Part shown: positions 1-7,953 of the stretch, one piece after another
How positions within the stretch are numbered: position 1 is the first letter of the stretch
Layout: each line of letters starts with the position of its first letter
Assembly: GCA_016212885.1 (NCBI GenBank)
Contig: JACRDO010000075.1
Span: 1-48,535 of the forward strand
Source of the DNA: Elusimicrobiota bacterium
GTDB taxonomy: Bacteria; Elusimicrobiota; Elusimicrobia; UBA1565
DNA length: 48,535 nt
Reading direction: 5' to 3'
The notes under the pieces: model-generated
Database searches by the model: none
The model's input: the letters and a program-made list of their open reading frames with translations, nothing else
Told to the model about the DNA's origin: nothing
Program-made: the position numbers and the translations under genes

Positions 1-139
1 AATGTAATTCCAGAAGAACCAAAATACGGCTCAGGCATGCGGCCCAAGACCTTGCCGACGCCTTGACGGTCTACGCGGGAAGGAGTTCCTCGCCCGCGGG
101 CGCGTCGACGCCGTCGTTAAGGTCGGTCAGAGGGTTTGT

Positions 140-481
140 CTACCTTCGCTTCTTAGGCACGACGGTCCGTACAGGGCGGAAGCCAATGCGGACGTCGCGG
201 CTGCCCGGACGGAAGGCATAGCGATGGGCTACGCGGAAGTAAGTCGAGTTTGTGCCGCAGCCGGGGAGGAAGTCTGGATTTAACCCATAGCGTTCAACAA
301 TGGGAGACATGACAGCCCTCTCGCAGGTCGCCTCCTCCGCCTGATTCCAATCTACGCAGTTGACCTGGTGATTCTCCCGGCCTGCTTTCCCCCAGTTGCA
401 GTTTCTGCCCGTATCGGGCGCTGTGCAGGCCCCGGCGTCCATGCAGGTCTTGTACTGCTGCGGATTCTTCGCGATTTTCAT
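140..481 (-). pseudogene. FGE-sulfatase (SUMF1-like) domain remnant
   Basis: This 113-codon frame holds three pieces of an FGE-sulfatase domain joined together. The N-terminal piece (QYKTCMDAGAC ... VNCVDWNQA) and the following EEATCERAVMS match parts of the domain at the right end of this window, where about 34 residues lie between NQA and EEATC; those residues are missing here. A second gap joins GCGTNST directly to the typical C-terminal YFRVAHRYAFRPGSR...GFRPVR. An in-frame stop lies just upstream of the ATG, so no longer protein is made from this reading frame. It is best read as a decayed or recombined copy of a large FGE-containing gene. It could instead be an expressed mini-protein, since the frame is open. 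No function is claimed. Confidence 0.6.
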
Positions 482-600
482 AATTCTCTACCGGCAGGAC
501 CTTCTAGCCTCGATCCGCCATGAATATGTATTTTCAGAAGTCGCCGCCCGACCGCCCGCGTTCCGAGGGCGCTTGTCCTTCGTCGAGCATATTTTACATC

Positions 601-699
601 ATGTTGGACATGCAGGAAAAACCCGAAGCCGCTCAAGTTCAACCCGTTCATCGTCGAAGGGACATGCGCCGGCTGACCGATATCGTCCCGATTTGGTAG
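601..699 (+). CDS. possible 32-residue small protein, unverified
   Basis: An ATG-initiated frame (starts MLDMQEKPE, ends TDIVPIW) lies between the FGE remnant and the AAA ATPase, preceded by AT-rich DNA (TATTTT five bases before the ATG). No family is recognised and no Shine-Dalgarno site is seen. The rest of this 262-bp gap contains only the inverted repeat at 701-732. It may be chance. Confidence 0.15.
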   Translation: MLDMQEKPEAAQVQPVHRRRDMRRLTDIVPIW

Positions 700-700
700 A

Positions 701-732
701 ATCCTAACGCAATATAACAACTATGTTAGGAT
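701..732. promoter_or_regulatory. inverted repeat upstream of the AAA ATPase
   Basis: ATCCTAAC at 701-708 is repeated as its perfect reverse complement GTTAGGAT at 725-732 with a 16-bp AT-rich spacer. A TATAAC hexamer sits in the spacer (713-718). The ATPase ATG follows 11 bases after the right arm. The geometry suits an operator or autoregulatory site, but no binding protein can be assigned. Confidence 0.4.
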
Positions 733-743
733 GGTGTTAGATT

Positions 744-1874
744 ATGTTGGATTTCCCGCGCTTCTACCCGGATCAGGTCGTCCCGCCTGAGCGGTTCGGC
801 GACAGGACGGATCAACTCCGGCAGATAGAATTCACCCTGCAGGCGATCCGGGAGAGCCGCCCGCGAGGAGCGATGGTCTGCGGGGAGCGCGGCATCGGGA
901 AGACATCCCTGCTCCACAAGGCCGAGGCCATGTGCCTGGAGCGCAAGAGCCTGCCCCTCCACATCGCCCTGCACGAGTTCGCGGACGTGAGGGAATTCTA
1001 CGACACGATATTCGAGGAGGTGGGCTCGGCCCTCAAGAACATCGGTCTGTGGGAGAAGCTCCGGGTGGAGTTGGGCGAATTCGAGAAGGGATGGGACTAC
1101 GTCATCCGCCTCCGGAAGCGGCCCAAGACCATGCAGGCGGAAGTCCACGAGAGGCTGGCTTTGCTCCTCGAGAAGATGACGCGCAAAGGCCACCAGTCCC
1201 TCGTGTTCTTCCTCGATGAGAGCGACGGCCTCAAGGCGCACGTCGTCGGCCTTCAGATCCTGCGCAACGTCTGGACGAGCCTCGCTCAGAGGGGACACCG
1301 CCTGGGCTTCTTCTTCGCCGGTTCCGAGAACCTCGTGGAAAGTCTGGGCCGGTATTCTCCCTTGAAGCGCCATTGCATCCCCGTCCAGCTCAAGCGGTTC
1401 AAGATGGACGAGTGCCTGGAGGTCATGGCCAGGCTGGAGGAGGGGGCCGAGCGCAAGCTCCCCCCTTCCATCAGGACAAGGATCGCGGAGCTATCCGGCG
1501 GCTATCCCCACTACCTGCATGTGCTGGGCAGCCATGCGGTCGAGGCCATGCGGAAGGGAAAACAAGACGTATGGGCCGAGGCGTTCAGGAGCTACCTGAT
1601 CGAGACCAACACCTATGAGTCCGTGGCCACCCGGGCCGCGCACGTCTCGGACACGCAAAAGAGGATTTTGGCCCACATGGATTTCCTTGGGCCGACGACC
1701 CCGAAACGGATCGCGCAGGGGAGCGGCGTCGCCCAGGCCACCATCCCGACGCACCTCCAGAGGCTCGTTCAGAGCAAGATCGTCCGCAAGGCCGGCAGGG
1801 CTGAATACGAGATCGCAGACCGCGACCTGGCGGAACACGTCCGCCTGTCTATGCTGAAGACCGATGGCGCGTAA
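744..1874 (+). CDS. AAA/P-loop ATPase with C-terminal winged helix
   Basis: A 376-residue soluble protein resembling archaeal-type (ORC1/CDC6- or MalT-like) STAND ATPases. Walker A (GERGIGKTS) is at residues ~47-55 and Walker B (LVFFLDES) at ~151-158. A helical lid follows, then a winged-helix DNA-binding domain near residues 300-365 (TPKRIAQGSGVAQATIPTHL). It probably binds DNA in an ATP-dependent way, as a regulator or a mobile-element/defence factor; the substrate is unknown. It stands alone: the left neighbour is a pseudogene on the other strand and the next gene has its own promoter. The ATG is the only sensible start, and an inverted repeat lies just upstream. The family call is firm; the role is not. 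Confidence 0.75.
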   Translation: MLDFPRFYPDQVVPPERFGDRTDQLRQIEFTLQAIRESRPRGAMVCGERGIGKTSLLHKAEAMCLERKSLPLHIALHEFADVREFYDTIFEEVGSALKNIGLWEKLRVELGEFEKGWDYVIRLRKRPKTMQAEVHERLALLLEKMTRKGHQSLVFFLDESDGLKAHVVGLQILRNVWTSLAQRGHRLGFFFAGSENLVESLGRYSPLKRHCIPVQLKRFKMDECLEVMARLEEGAERKLPPSIRTRIAELSGGYPHYLHVLGSHAVEAMRKGKQDVWAEAFRSYLIETNTYESVATRAAHVSDTQKRILAHMDFLGPTTPKRIAQGSGVAQATIPTHLQRLVQSKIVRKAGRAEYEIADRDLAEHVRLSMLKTDGA

Positions 1875-1903
1875 CTGACGTAGTGTATCTCTGGAAGGAG
1901 CGG

Positions 1904-1972
1904 ATGCTCTTCGTCGTCACGGTCTTCCCCAAGGCGGACCAACGCAAGGTCTTCCATCACCTTGCGGCCTAA
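1904..1972 (+). CDS. possible 22-residue ORF after the ATPase
   Basis: An ATG preceded by a good ribosome binding site (GGAAGGAG) opens a short frame beginning MLFVVTVFPKADQ. It ends before the AT-rich promoter region of the next gene. It may be the scrap of a lost gene or a tiny peptide; no homologue is recognised. Confidence 0.2.
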   Translation: MLFVVTVFPKADQRKVFHHLAA

Positions 1973-2004
1973 ATAAAATTTACCAAACATTAACCCCATG
2001 AGCC

Positions 2005-2033
2005 TTGAAACCGCGCCGTTTCGGGTTTATATT
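2005..2033 (+). promoter_or_regulatory. sigma70-type promoter, near-leaderless
   Basis: TTGAAA (2005-2010) and TATATT (2028-2033) are separated by exactly 17 bp. The expected start of transcription is about 2040, only ~5 bases before the ATG at 2045, leaving no room for a ribosome binding site. Confidence 0.65.
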
Positions 2034-2044
2034 AATATATAGAT

Positions 2045-3328
2045 ATGCCTGAACCCGAGGAGAAGGACAAGAAACCCGGGCTCGCTAGCGTTATCTCCAA
2101 ATATTTCACCCGGAGGACGCGCAAGCAGGGCCTTAAAGGGTCCGAACCCGGCAAGGGCGCCGCCCCTGGAGGGGACGCGGCGCAGGGGCCGGCTGCCCAG
2201 CCGAAGCCCGCGGCCAAGAATTCCGCGCGCGCGTCCGCGCCTGCGATGAAGGGAGCCTTCCGCGGCTTCCTCAAGGACAAGGTCCCTCTCGAAAAGCCGA
2301 AGCCCGGGGAAGGCCTCCTAGGGGCCCCGGCGGACGCCTCCGGGAGCTTGCCGGAGTGGAGCACGAAGAAATTCAAGCACACCCCCGATCAGGAGAAGGA
2401 AAGGCGCGCCGCGGGCATGCTGATGAACAGGTTCGCGGCCATGCACAAGAAGCATCCCGTGCGCTCGCTCGTCATCATCGCGCTCATCCTGATCGTCATC
2501 GTCTTCGACGTGGCCCTGCTCTTCGGCCGCTTCAGCGCGACGGAATGGGTGGCCATCAACTACATGCCGGACAGCGCCATCGCGCGCCATGCACAGGGGC
2601 GCCAGAGCATCTTCAATCCGTCCATCGAGTTCGCGACGCCCGAGGAGGACAGGTTCGTTCTCGGCCGTTCGACCGAGGCCTTCTACGGGATCTGGTCCAT
2701 GCCGCCTGCCCCCGCGGGGGTCCAGATCCTCTCGAAGGAAGAGGCGAAGAAGCTCGCCCTGGTGAAGGGCATCAAGGACCTCGCGGCATCCGGGGCCCAA
2801 AGCTATTTTGAGCGGCAAGGGGTGGGAGGAGCGCAGGGCCTCGATCGGACCATCGTGACGAAGACCACCGCGGCGGCCAAGTCGGCCTACGAGCCGGTCT
2901 ATGATGCCGGCGGTCCCGAGGCCGAGACCGGCCCTAAGGCCAGCCACGCCAGGCTGGAAAGGGGTCTGGCCAAGAAAGCGGAGAGCATGAACATGATCGC
3001 GGAGCAGGGCTTCGCGGATGCGGCCCGGCGCGACGAGGGAGAGGAAATACCCGAGGGCAGGAATGCCGAGGAAATGCTGAGCAGGCTGGGAGATCGGAAC
3101 AAGGGCTTGGTGCAGGCATTCGCCCAGAAGATGGGCTGGACCCTCAACAAGCACGACGGGGATCCGGACATGCCTAAGCTTCCGGAGGACGGCTTGGGCA
3201 AAAGCTGGGCGGCGTGGCAGCTGCTGGAGACCCTCAGGCTCAACAACCGCTCCACCAATTGCGGGACCTGTCCGCCGGAGCAGCGCATCAACGACGGCCG
3301 GGCGGAGTACTACGGAGAAAAGCGGTGA
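2045..3328 (+). CDS. one-TM protein coupled to a TadE-like pseudopilin
   Basis: No family is recognised for this 427-residue protein. It has a Lys/Pro/Ala-rich, probably disordered cytoplasmic N-terminus (about 135 residues), one strong membrane segment at ~139-163 (LVIIALILIVIVFDVALLFG), and a long charged region after it that should lie in the periplasm. Near the end is a CGTCPPEQR stretch. Its last codon overlaps the start of the next gene, a TadE/TadG-like protein, so the two are translated together and probably act together in a Tad-type pilus or secretion machine. A strong promoter ends 11 bases before the ATG. Confidence 0.7.
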   Translation: MPEPEEKDKKPGLASVISKYFTRRTRKQGLKGSEPGKGAAPGGDAAQGPAAQPKPAAKNSARASAPAMKGAFRGFLKDKVPLEKPKPGEGLLGAPADASGSLPEWSTKKFKHTPDQEKERRAAGMLMNRFAAMHKKHPVRSLVIIALILIVIVFDVALLFGRFSATEWVAINYMPDSAIARHAQGRQSIFNPSIEFATPEEDRFVLGRSTEAFYGIWSMPPAPAGVQILSKEEAKKLALVKGIKDLAASGAQSYFERQGVGGAQGLDRTIVTKTTAAAKSAYEPVYDAGGPEAETGPKASHARLERGLAKKAESMNMIAEQGFADAARRDEGEEIPEGRNAEEMLSRLGDRNKGLVQAFAQKMGWTLNKHDGDPDMPKLPEDGLGKSWAAWQLLETLRLNNRSTNCGTCPPEQRINDGRAEYYGEKR

Positions 3329-4326
3329 CTTCCGGCAAGCGGTCAAAGAACAAGGGGCAGATCGCCATCCCGGCCCTGCTCGCTTTCCCGGTCATCTTCC
3401 TCCTGGTCTTCCTGATCATGCAGGTCAACCGGCTCTCCCGCGAGAAAATCCGCCAGCAGTTCTCCCTCGACGTAGCCGCGACGGTCGAGACGGAGCAGTA
3501 TACGGATCTCCTCAACCGCATGGCCTACATCAACGGCATCTTCCCTCAGCGCATCTTCCGGGACGCCTACGGCGATGCGTGGTATTACTTCTATCTCGCG
3601 GGGATGTATCCCGGGACTACCCAGCCCACCACGGAAAACACCCAGAACTGGGGAATCCGGTACGGGCCGGGCCGCGCGGGCGAGAATAAGCCGAACCCGG
3701 CGATCAATATGGGCCTGCTGAGCCTCGCGCCGCCCAGCCGGGCGATCCCCACAGCGGACGACGTCTCGCAGCTCTCGGTGGACTACATCCAGGTCTTCCA
3801 GTGGCTGGGCCGCGTCGCGGTCCACCAGAAGGAGGTCTTCGAGAAGCTGTCCCAGAACAAGCACCCGATCGCGCGCAAGGCGCTTTGGACCAACCTGACG
3901 CAGGCCGAGGACCGCGGCTGCGAGAGCGGAGCCCCCGCGGAATGCTACGAAGACACGGCCGAGCCTTTTCCCCACCTCAACATCCGCCTCCACTACATCG
4001 ACGGCTATAGGGTCCCCTGCCACTGCCCCGGGGGGGGCGTCTGCGTCATCTACTTCGGCGGAGACACGGTCGTCGGAAGCGTGGAGGGGCAGTCGTTCTC
4101 CTTCACCGAGCCGTCCCTCTTCCAGCTCGAGACCGTGCCCAGATCCGATCTGGAGCGCCTAAAGGACGGATGGGAGGTCCGGCACAATTGGATTCCGCCG
4201 CCGAACAGCTACGGCGTGGATTTCGGCTCCATGGTGTCGCCCTACGTCCGCGGCTTCGTCACGGTCTCCGGCGGCGAGATATGGCCGGACCCGATGCCGC
4301 GCTTCCGCGGCAGGCTCCGGCCCTAA
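3325..4326 (+). CDS. TadE/TadG-like pseudopilin protein
   Basis: The start is the GTG at 3325, overlapping the previous stop (GTGA) and preceded by GGAGAAAAG; an upstream ATG in the same frame (3214) would lie inside the neighbour and is rejected. The 333-residue product begins with a short basic stretch, then GQIAIPALLAFPVIFLLVFLI, the classic TadE-like start (basic/Gly-Gln followed by one hydrophobic helix), then a helix rich in charged residues (SREKIRQQFSLDVAATVETEQY). The remainder is extracytoplasmic with several Cys (CESGAPAEC, PCHCPGGGVC). It is likely a minor pilin or assembly factor. It converges with the sulfatase gene; the two stop codons overlap by 4 bp. Confidence 0.7.
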   Translation: MTSGKRSKNKGQIAIPALLAFPVIFLLVFLIMQVNRLSREKIRQQFSLDVAATVETEQYTDLLNRMAYINGIFPQRIFRDAYGDAWYYFYLAGMYPGTTQPTTENTQNWGIRYGPGRAGENKPNPAINMGLLSLAPPSRAIPTADDVSQLSVDYIQVFQWLGRVAVHQKEVFEKLSQNKHPIARKALWTNLTQAEDRGCESGAPAECYEDTAEPFPHLNIRLHYIDGYRVPCHCPGGGVCVIYFGGDTVVGSVEGQSFSFTEPSLFQLETVPRSDLERLKDGWEVRHNWIPPPNSYGVDFGSMVSPYVRGFVTVSGGEIWPDPMPRFRGRLRP

Positions 4327-5822
4327 TCCGGCGAGGCGGGGACAAGGGCCCCTTGCTTGAGGGATTCCTTGCCGGAGGGCAGGCCCGGGGCATGGGGCCT
4401 TGAAAGCTCCAGGCGCTTGAGCAGCTCGAAGGACAGGCGCCCCACGATGTCGGGGCGCCTGCCGCTGAGGTCGATCTTCTCCTTCGGGTCGTTCTCCAGG
4501 TCGTAGAGCTCGAATCGTCCCTTGTGCAGATACCAGTGCAGCTTCCAGCGCTTGGTCCGCACTACGCGCTCATCCAGGATGAAGTCGGCCGCCATATGCC
4601 CGCCGGCGCTCAAGCCTGACCCGCTGCGCTTGGACGCGGAGAAGGCGTATTCCCTCCATGGGCGGCCAGGAACGCGCAGGAGATCCAGAAGGCTTCGTCC
4701 CGGCAGCTCCAGGCCTTCATAGGGCGCTCCGGCGATGTCGAGCACGGTCGGCATCAGGTCCACGCGCTCGACCAGCTCCCCGACCCTTTTCCCGCTCCAT
4801 TGCGGGAAGCCCGGATGGCGGATGATGAGCGGCACGTGCAGGACAGGCTCGTAGAGGCCCGTCATGTGTCCCACGAGCCCATGCTCCCCCAGCTGGTCCC
4901 CGTGGTCTGCGGCGATGATGACCACGGTCTTGTCCCAAAGGCCCATGTCCCGGATGCGCTGGAGGAAATTCGAGATATGACGGTCCGCGCGGGTCAAGGA
5001 ACCGTCGTACTTGGCAACCATGTCCGGCCTGGGGCCTGCGGAATGCGCCGCGGACGCCCCCGGCGCGGGGGAGGGAAGTTCGGTCTTCGGAGTCTTTCCG
5101 TCCGATGCCCTGAGCAGTGAAACGCGGGCCGTTCCGGCGCCGAGGTCCACGCTGTCGGGCTCATCATCCGGGCTGGAATTCCACACAGCTTCGGGTTCCT
5201 CAGGCTTGTCGTCCAAGTGCAGGTCCTCGACGCTCACGTAGAGGAAAAAGGGGCGCTGCGAGCCCACGCCGCGCGAGCGGACCCAGTCCAATATTCTCGG
5301 CATGCGCTCGGACAACGGGGTCAGCGTATTCCTGCTGGAGACGATGTCTTCGTATGCGTCGAAGCCCCTGTTCATGCCCCAGGCCGGCAGGAGCCAGGTC
5401 CCGCCGCCGCTGTAGGCGGCTGTGTCGTACCCGGCCTCTTTGAGCTTCTCGGCGAGCGTGGGCAGGGAGTCTGGGAGCCTCCTGGGCGCCATGGCGTAGA
5501 GGCCGTGCGCCTCGGGCCCCTGGCCGGTGAAGAGGCTGGCGTAGTTGCCCATGCACCAGGAGGACTGGGCCACGGCTCGTTCGAAGACCACGGATTCCTT
5601 GGCCACGGCGTCCATGCCCGGCGTCGTGGGCTTCGGGTAGCCGTAGGCGCCGAAATGGTCCGCGCGGGCGGAGCAGATGTCGATGACGAGAACGTTGAGG
5701 GGAGGCCCGCCTCCCGTGGATTGGGCCTCGCCGCGGCAGAGGGCCAAGGCCAAAAGGGCGCAAGCGGCCGCCAGGGCCCTAAGCGTCGGAACTGCTCGGC
5801 TCCGGATAGGCACTGCGGTCAT
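4323..5822 (-). CDS. secreted sulfatase-superfamily enzyme
   Basis: A protein of up to 499 residues with an N-terminal signal peptide (TLRALAAACALLALALC) and an alkaline-phosphatase/sulfatase fold. Visible are the N-terminal metal-site region (VIDICSARADHFGAYGY), the substrate-side motif SSWCMGNYASLFTG, the metal ligands in IAADHGDQLGEHG, and the C-terminal RTKRWKLHWY...LYDLENDP that is usual in bacterial sulfatases. The nucleophile position carries Cys, but the formylglycine signature CxPxR is not present (CMGNY), so sulfatase maturation is doubtful; a phosphohydrolase or inactive role is possible. A TATAAT hexamer overlaps the ATG, so the GTG four codons in (5813) may be the true, leaderless start. 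Confidence 0.8.
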   Translation of the reverse strand: MTAVPIRSRAVPTLRALAAACALLALALCRGEAQSTGGGPPLNVLVIDICSARADHFGAYGYPKPTTPGMDAVAKESVVFERAVAQSSWCMGNYASLFTGQGPEAHGLYAMAPRRLPDSLPTLAEKLKEAGYDTAAYSGGGTWLLPAWGMNRGFDAYEDIVSSRNTLTPLSERMPRILDWVRSRGVGSQRPFFLYVSVEDLHLDDKPEEPEAVWNSSPDDEPDSVDLGAGTARVSLLRASDGKTPKTELPSPAPGASAAHSAGPRPDMVAKYDGSLTRADRHISNFLQRIRDMGLWDKTVVIIAADHGDQLGEHGLVGHMTGLYEPVLHVPLIIRHPGFPQWSGKRVGELVERVDLMPTVLDIAGAPYEGLELPGRSLLDLLRVPGRPWREYAFSASKRSGSGLSAGGHMAADFILDERVVRTKRWKLHWYLHKGRFELYDLENDPKEKIDLSGRRPDIVGRLSFELLKRLELSRPHAPGLPSGKESLKQGALVPASPD

Positions 5823-5826
5823 TATA
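5821..5826 (-). promoter_or_regulatory. TATAAT overlapping the sulfatase ATG
   Basis: On the minus strand the sequence reads CTATAATG, so a perfect -10 hexamer runs into the start codon at 5822. Transcription from it would begin near 5814, next to an in-frame GTG (5813-5811) that keeps the whole signal peptide. The -35 region is poor (TGATGG at 17 bp). Confidence 0.3.
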
Positions 5827-5877
5827 GCGTCTTTTCATGAACCCCATCAGCCTCAACGCGAGGTCCGGCGGGAGAGA

Positions 5878-6393
5878 TCAGGAGGAGGACGGCTCGGGGC
5901 GCGCGGAGGCGGACAGCTCGTTGATGAGCAGGCTGACCAGGACGATGAAGATGCAGTTCGCGAGCTGCTCGCTCCAATCAAGCGGCGAGGAGAACCGGCG
6001 CGCGGCCTGGATGCCCAAGAGAAGGGCGGAGGCGCCGAGCGCGGAGACGAGCGTTCTTGTGCGCGAGTCGTAGACGGCCGTGGCCGTCGGCGTCAGGGCG
6101 AGGAGCAGCCAGATCGGCTTCCAATAGCCGCCGAGCAGATAGACCATGAGGGCGTTGGCCGCGAGGTTGATGAGGACCCGGGCATGGATGAACCCGGAAG
6201 GGCTTTGAGCCCTCTGGATCCAGCGCGCGGCCGCCAGGTTGAAGACGATCCCGAATACCAGGAGTCCGACCGCGGCGGCGCGCACGAAACCAACCGGCTG
6301 GGAGGCGACCAGGCCCAAGCCGGCCAGGAGAACCGCCAGAGGGGTGCCGTAGCGGCCGACCAGCGCCGCGCGCAGCGCTAGCGCTGGTTCCAC
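5878..6393 (-). CDS. small integral membrane protein, unknown function
   Basis: About 171 residues with four or five hydrophobic helices (for example LAVLLAGLGLVA, AAAVGLLVFGIVFNLAA, PIWLLLALTPTATAV, CIFIVLVSLLINEL) and short loops. The GTG at 6393 is preferred as start: it is preceded by AGGGAGAG and overlaps the pilin stop by only 16 bp, while the ATG at 6432 would overlap by 55 bp. It is cotranscribed with the pseudopilin upstream, so it may be an accessory membrane component, but no family is recognised. Confidence 0.6.
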   Translation of the reverse strand: MEPALALRAALVGRYGTPLAVLLAGLGLVASQPVGFVRAAAVGLLVFGIVFNLAAARWIQRAQSPSGFIHARVLINLAANALMVYLLGGYWKPIWLLLALTPTATAVYDSRTRTLVSALGASALLLGIQAARRFSSPLDWSEQLANCIFIVLVSLLINELSASARPEPSSS

Positions 6394-6818
6394 TTCTCTC
6401 CCTTGGCGTCGTCGTGCGTGCACTGTATCCACACGCGGCCCCAGTCGCCGCCGGAATTGACGTAGCCCCAGCCGCCGGTGTCGTTGTCGTCGAAGGAGGA
6501 GAGATAATGGATGTCGGTGGCGCTGCCGTGCGCCGCGGTGTAGAGGGGCACCACCTGGGTCAGGTACTTGCTGCCCGGCCGCATGAGGGGATCGAGGTTC
6601 GACGGATAGGAGCCCTCCGTGTCGGCGTAGTAGATCAGCAGGGCCGTGCGCACCGCGCCGAGTTTCCCCTTGGTGGCGCCTTCGTTGGCTGTCCGGATGG
6701 CCGCGCCGATTTTCGGGATGGCGATCATGCAGAGGACGCCGAGGACCGCGACCACGATCATCAACTCGATCAGGGTGTAACCGCGGCCGTTCGGCGGGAT
6801 TTTGCGCAAGCAGGACAT
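6378..6818 (-). CDS. type IV pseudopilin (prepilin-type N-terminus)
   Basis: The protein starts at the ATG at 6818 (MSCLRKIPPNGRGYTLIEL...). It carries a prepilin peptidase site, Gly-Tyr with Glu at mature position 5 (G|YTLIELMIVVAVLGVL), followed by a hydrophobic helix, then a small globular domain. It ends in WGYVNSGGDWGRVWIQCTHDDAKGEKW, a tail style common among Elusimicrobiota pseudopilins. At 146 residues it is a minor pilin or type II secretion pseudopilin. The longer frame upstream (to 6887) is rejected because a promoter lies between. It is the first gene of a two-gene unit with the membrane protein. Confidence 0.85.
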   Translation of the reverse strand: MSCLRKIPPNGRGYTLIELMIVVAVLGVLCMIAIPKIGAAIRTANEGATKGKLGAVRTALLIYYADTEGSYPSNLDPLMRPGSKYLTQVVPLYTAAHGSATDIHYLSSFDDNDTGGWGYVNSGGDWGRVWIQCTHDDAKGEKWNQR

Positions 6819-6830
6819 GTTAAGGTGCGC

Positions 6831-6860
6831 ATTATACCTGATTGCCGCGGCGCTCGGCAA
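6831..6860 (-). promoter_or_regulatory. promoter of the pseudopilin gene
   Basis: Reading the minus strand, TTGCCG (6860-6855), an 18-bp spacer and a perfect TATAAT (6836-6831) point to a start near 6824, about 6 bases before the ATG at 6818. There is no ribosome binding site in that leader. Confidence 0.6.
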
Positions 6861-6951
6861 TGCCAGGCGAAAGCGCTTGAATTGCAATCGAGGGTATGCT
6901 TAGATGATTTCAAGACAGCGCGTTTTATCCGTAAACGAGGGGGTTTTTCAG

Positions 6952-7947
6952 ATGAAGCGCTTCCTTCCGGCACTGGCCGCGGCCCTTGCGCTCGCGGCGT
7001 TGTGGGCGGTCCCGGCGCGGGTCTTCGCGCAGTCGTCTGCGCAGATCGACCCCAAGGTCATCTACGGCGACGACGACCGGCTCGACCTCTACCAGGTCAA
7101 GATCCCTCAGCTCAAGCAGCTTGCGGACTCGACGGTCGCGCTCTTCGAGTCGGGCAACGTCAGCGAGTCGGGCCAGCTCACCACCTCCCATTATGGAGAG
7201 GAGCTCCAGCTCTGTAAAGAGGAGCCTTTCTACAGCCAGAGGACCGGAGCCTTCTGCTCCGGGTCATTGGTCGCGCCCGACATGATCATGACGGCCGGCC
7301 ACTGCGCGACTTCCGAGTCCTCCTGCCGGAACGTGAAGTTCGTCTTCGGATTCGGGATCAAGCAGGAGGGCGTCCTGCCCGAGAACGTCCCCGCCTCCGA
7401 AGTCTACAAATGCAGCAAGATCGTGGTCCGGGACCAGGTGAACGACGGGGCCGATTTCGCGCTGATCAAGCTCGAGCGCAAGGTGACGGGGCATAAGCCG
7501 CTTGCGATCAACCGGACAGGGAAAATCGAGAACGGCACGAAGCTCTTCGTCATCGGGCATCCGGCCGGGCTGCCGACCAAGGTGGCCGGCGGGGCGAAGG
7601 TGCGCGACGCGTCCCCGGAAGGGTATTTCGTGGCGAACCTCGACACCTACGGCGGCAACTCGGGCAGCGCGGTCTTCAACGCCAAGACCGGCTTGGTCGA
7701 GGGGATCCTGGTGCGCGGCGAGAACGACTACGTCTGGAAGGACGGCTGCCGGGTCTCCAATAAATGCCCCTCCGAAGGCTGCCGCGGGGAGGACGTAACG
7801 AAGATCTCCGCGCTCTCGTCGAGCATCCCTCAGAAGGGCGGCCGCAAGGGGCATTTCGTGAAAGCCTCTCCGATCCTGCGCCAGCTGATCCTGATGGCGA
7901 ATGCGGACGCGGAGGAGCTGAAGTCGTCCCTGCCGAAAGCCGAGTAG
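6952..7947 (+). CDS. secreted trypsin-like serine protease (S1 family)
   Basis: A 331-residue protein with a signal peptide (MKRFLPALAAALALAALWAVPARVFAQ) and a chymotrypsin-like catalytic triad: His117 in MTAGHCA, Asp168 in DGADFALIKL, Ser237 in YGGNSGSAVF. Cys residues near the active site (CSGSLVAP, GHCATSESSC) suggest disulfides, consistent with periplasmic or extracellular location. It resembles V8/S1B-type exported endopeptidases. The ATG at 6952 is chosen over 6904 because it starts the signal peptide and follows GAGGGGG. It converges with the TPR gene, with 6 bp between the stops. The substrate is unknown. Confidence 0.88.
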   Translation: MKRFLPALAAALALAALWAVPARVFAQSSAQIDPKVIYGDDDRLDLYQVKIPQLKQLADSTVALFESGNVSESGQLTTSHYGEELQLCKEEPFYSQRTGAFCSGSLVAPDMIMTAGHCATSESSCRNVKFVFGFGIKQEGVLPENVPASEVYKCSKIVVRDQVNDGADFALIKLERKVTGHKPLAINRTGKIENGTKLFVIGHPAGLPTKVAGGAKVRDASPEGYFVANLDTYGGNSGSAVFNAKTGLVEGILVRGENDYVWKDGCRVSNKCPSEGCRGEDVTKISALSSSIPQKGGRKGHFVKASPILRQLILMANADAEELKSSLPKAE

Positions 7948-7953
7948 CCGGGC

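Noticed and set aside
396-707. 103-codon plus-strand frame between the FGE remnant and the ATPase
   Set aside because: It runs antisense through the FGE remnant and has no recognisable domain.
3214-3324. N-terminal extension of the TadE-like protein from ATG 3214
   Set aside because: It lies inside the preceding gene, while the GTG at 3325 has a ribosome site and starts at the typical TadE N-terminus.
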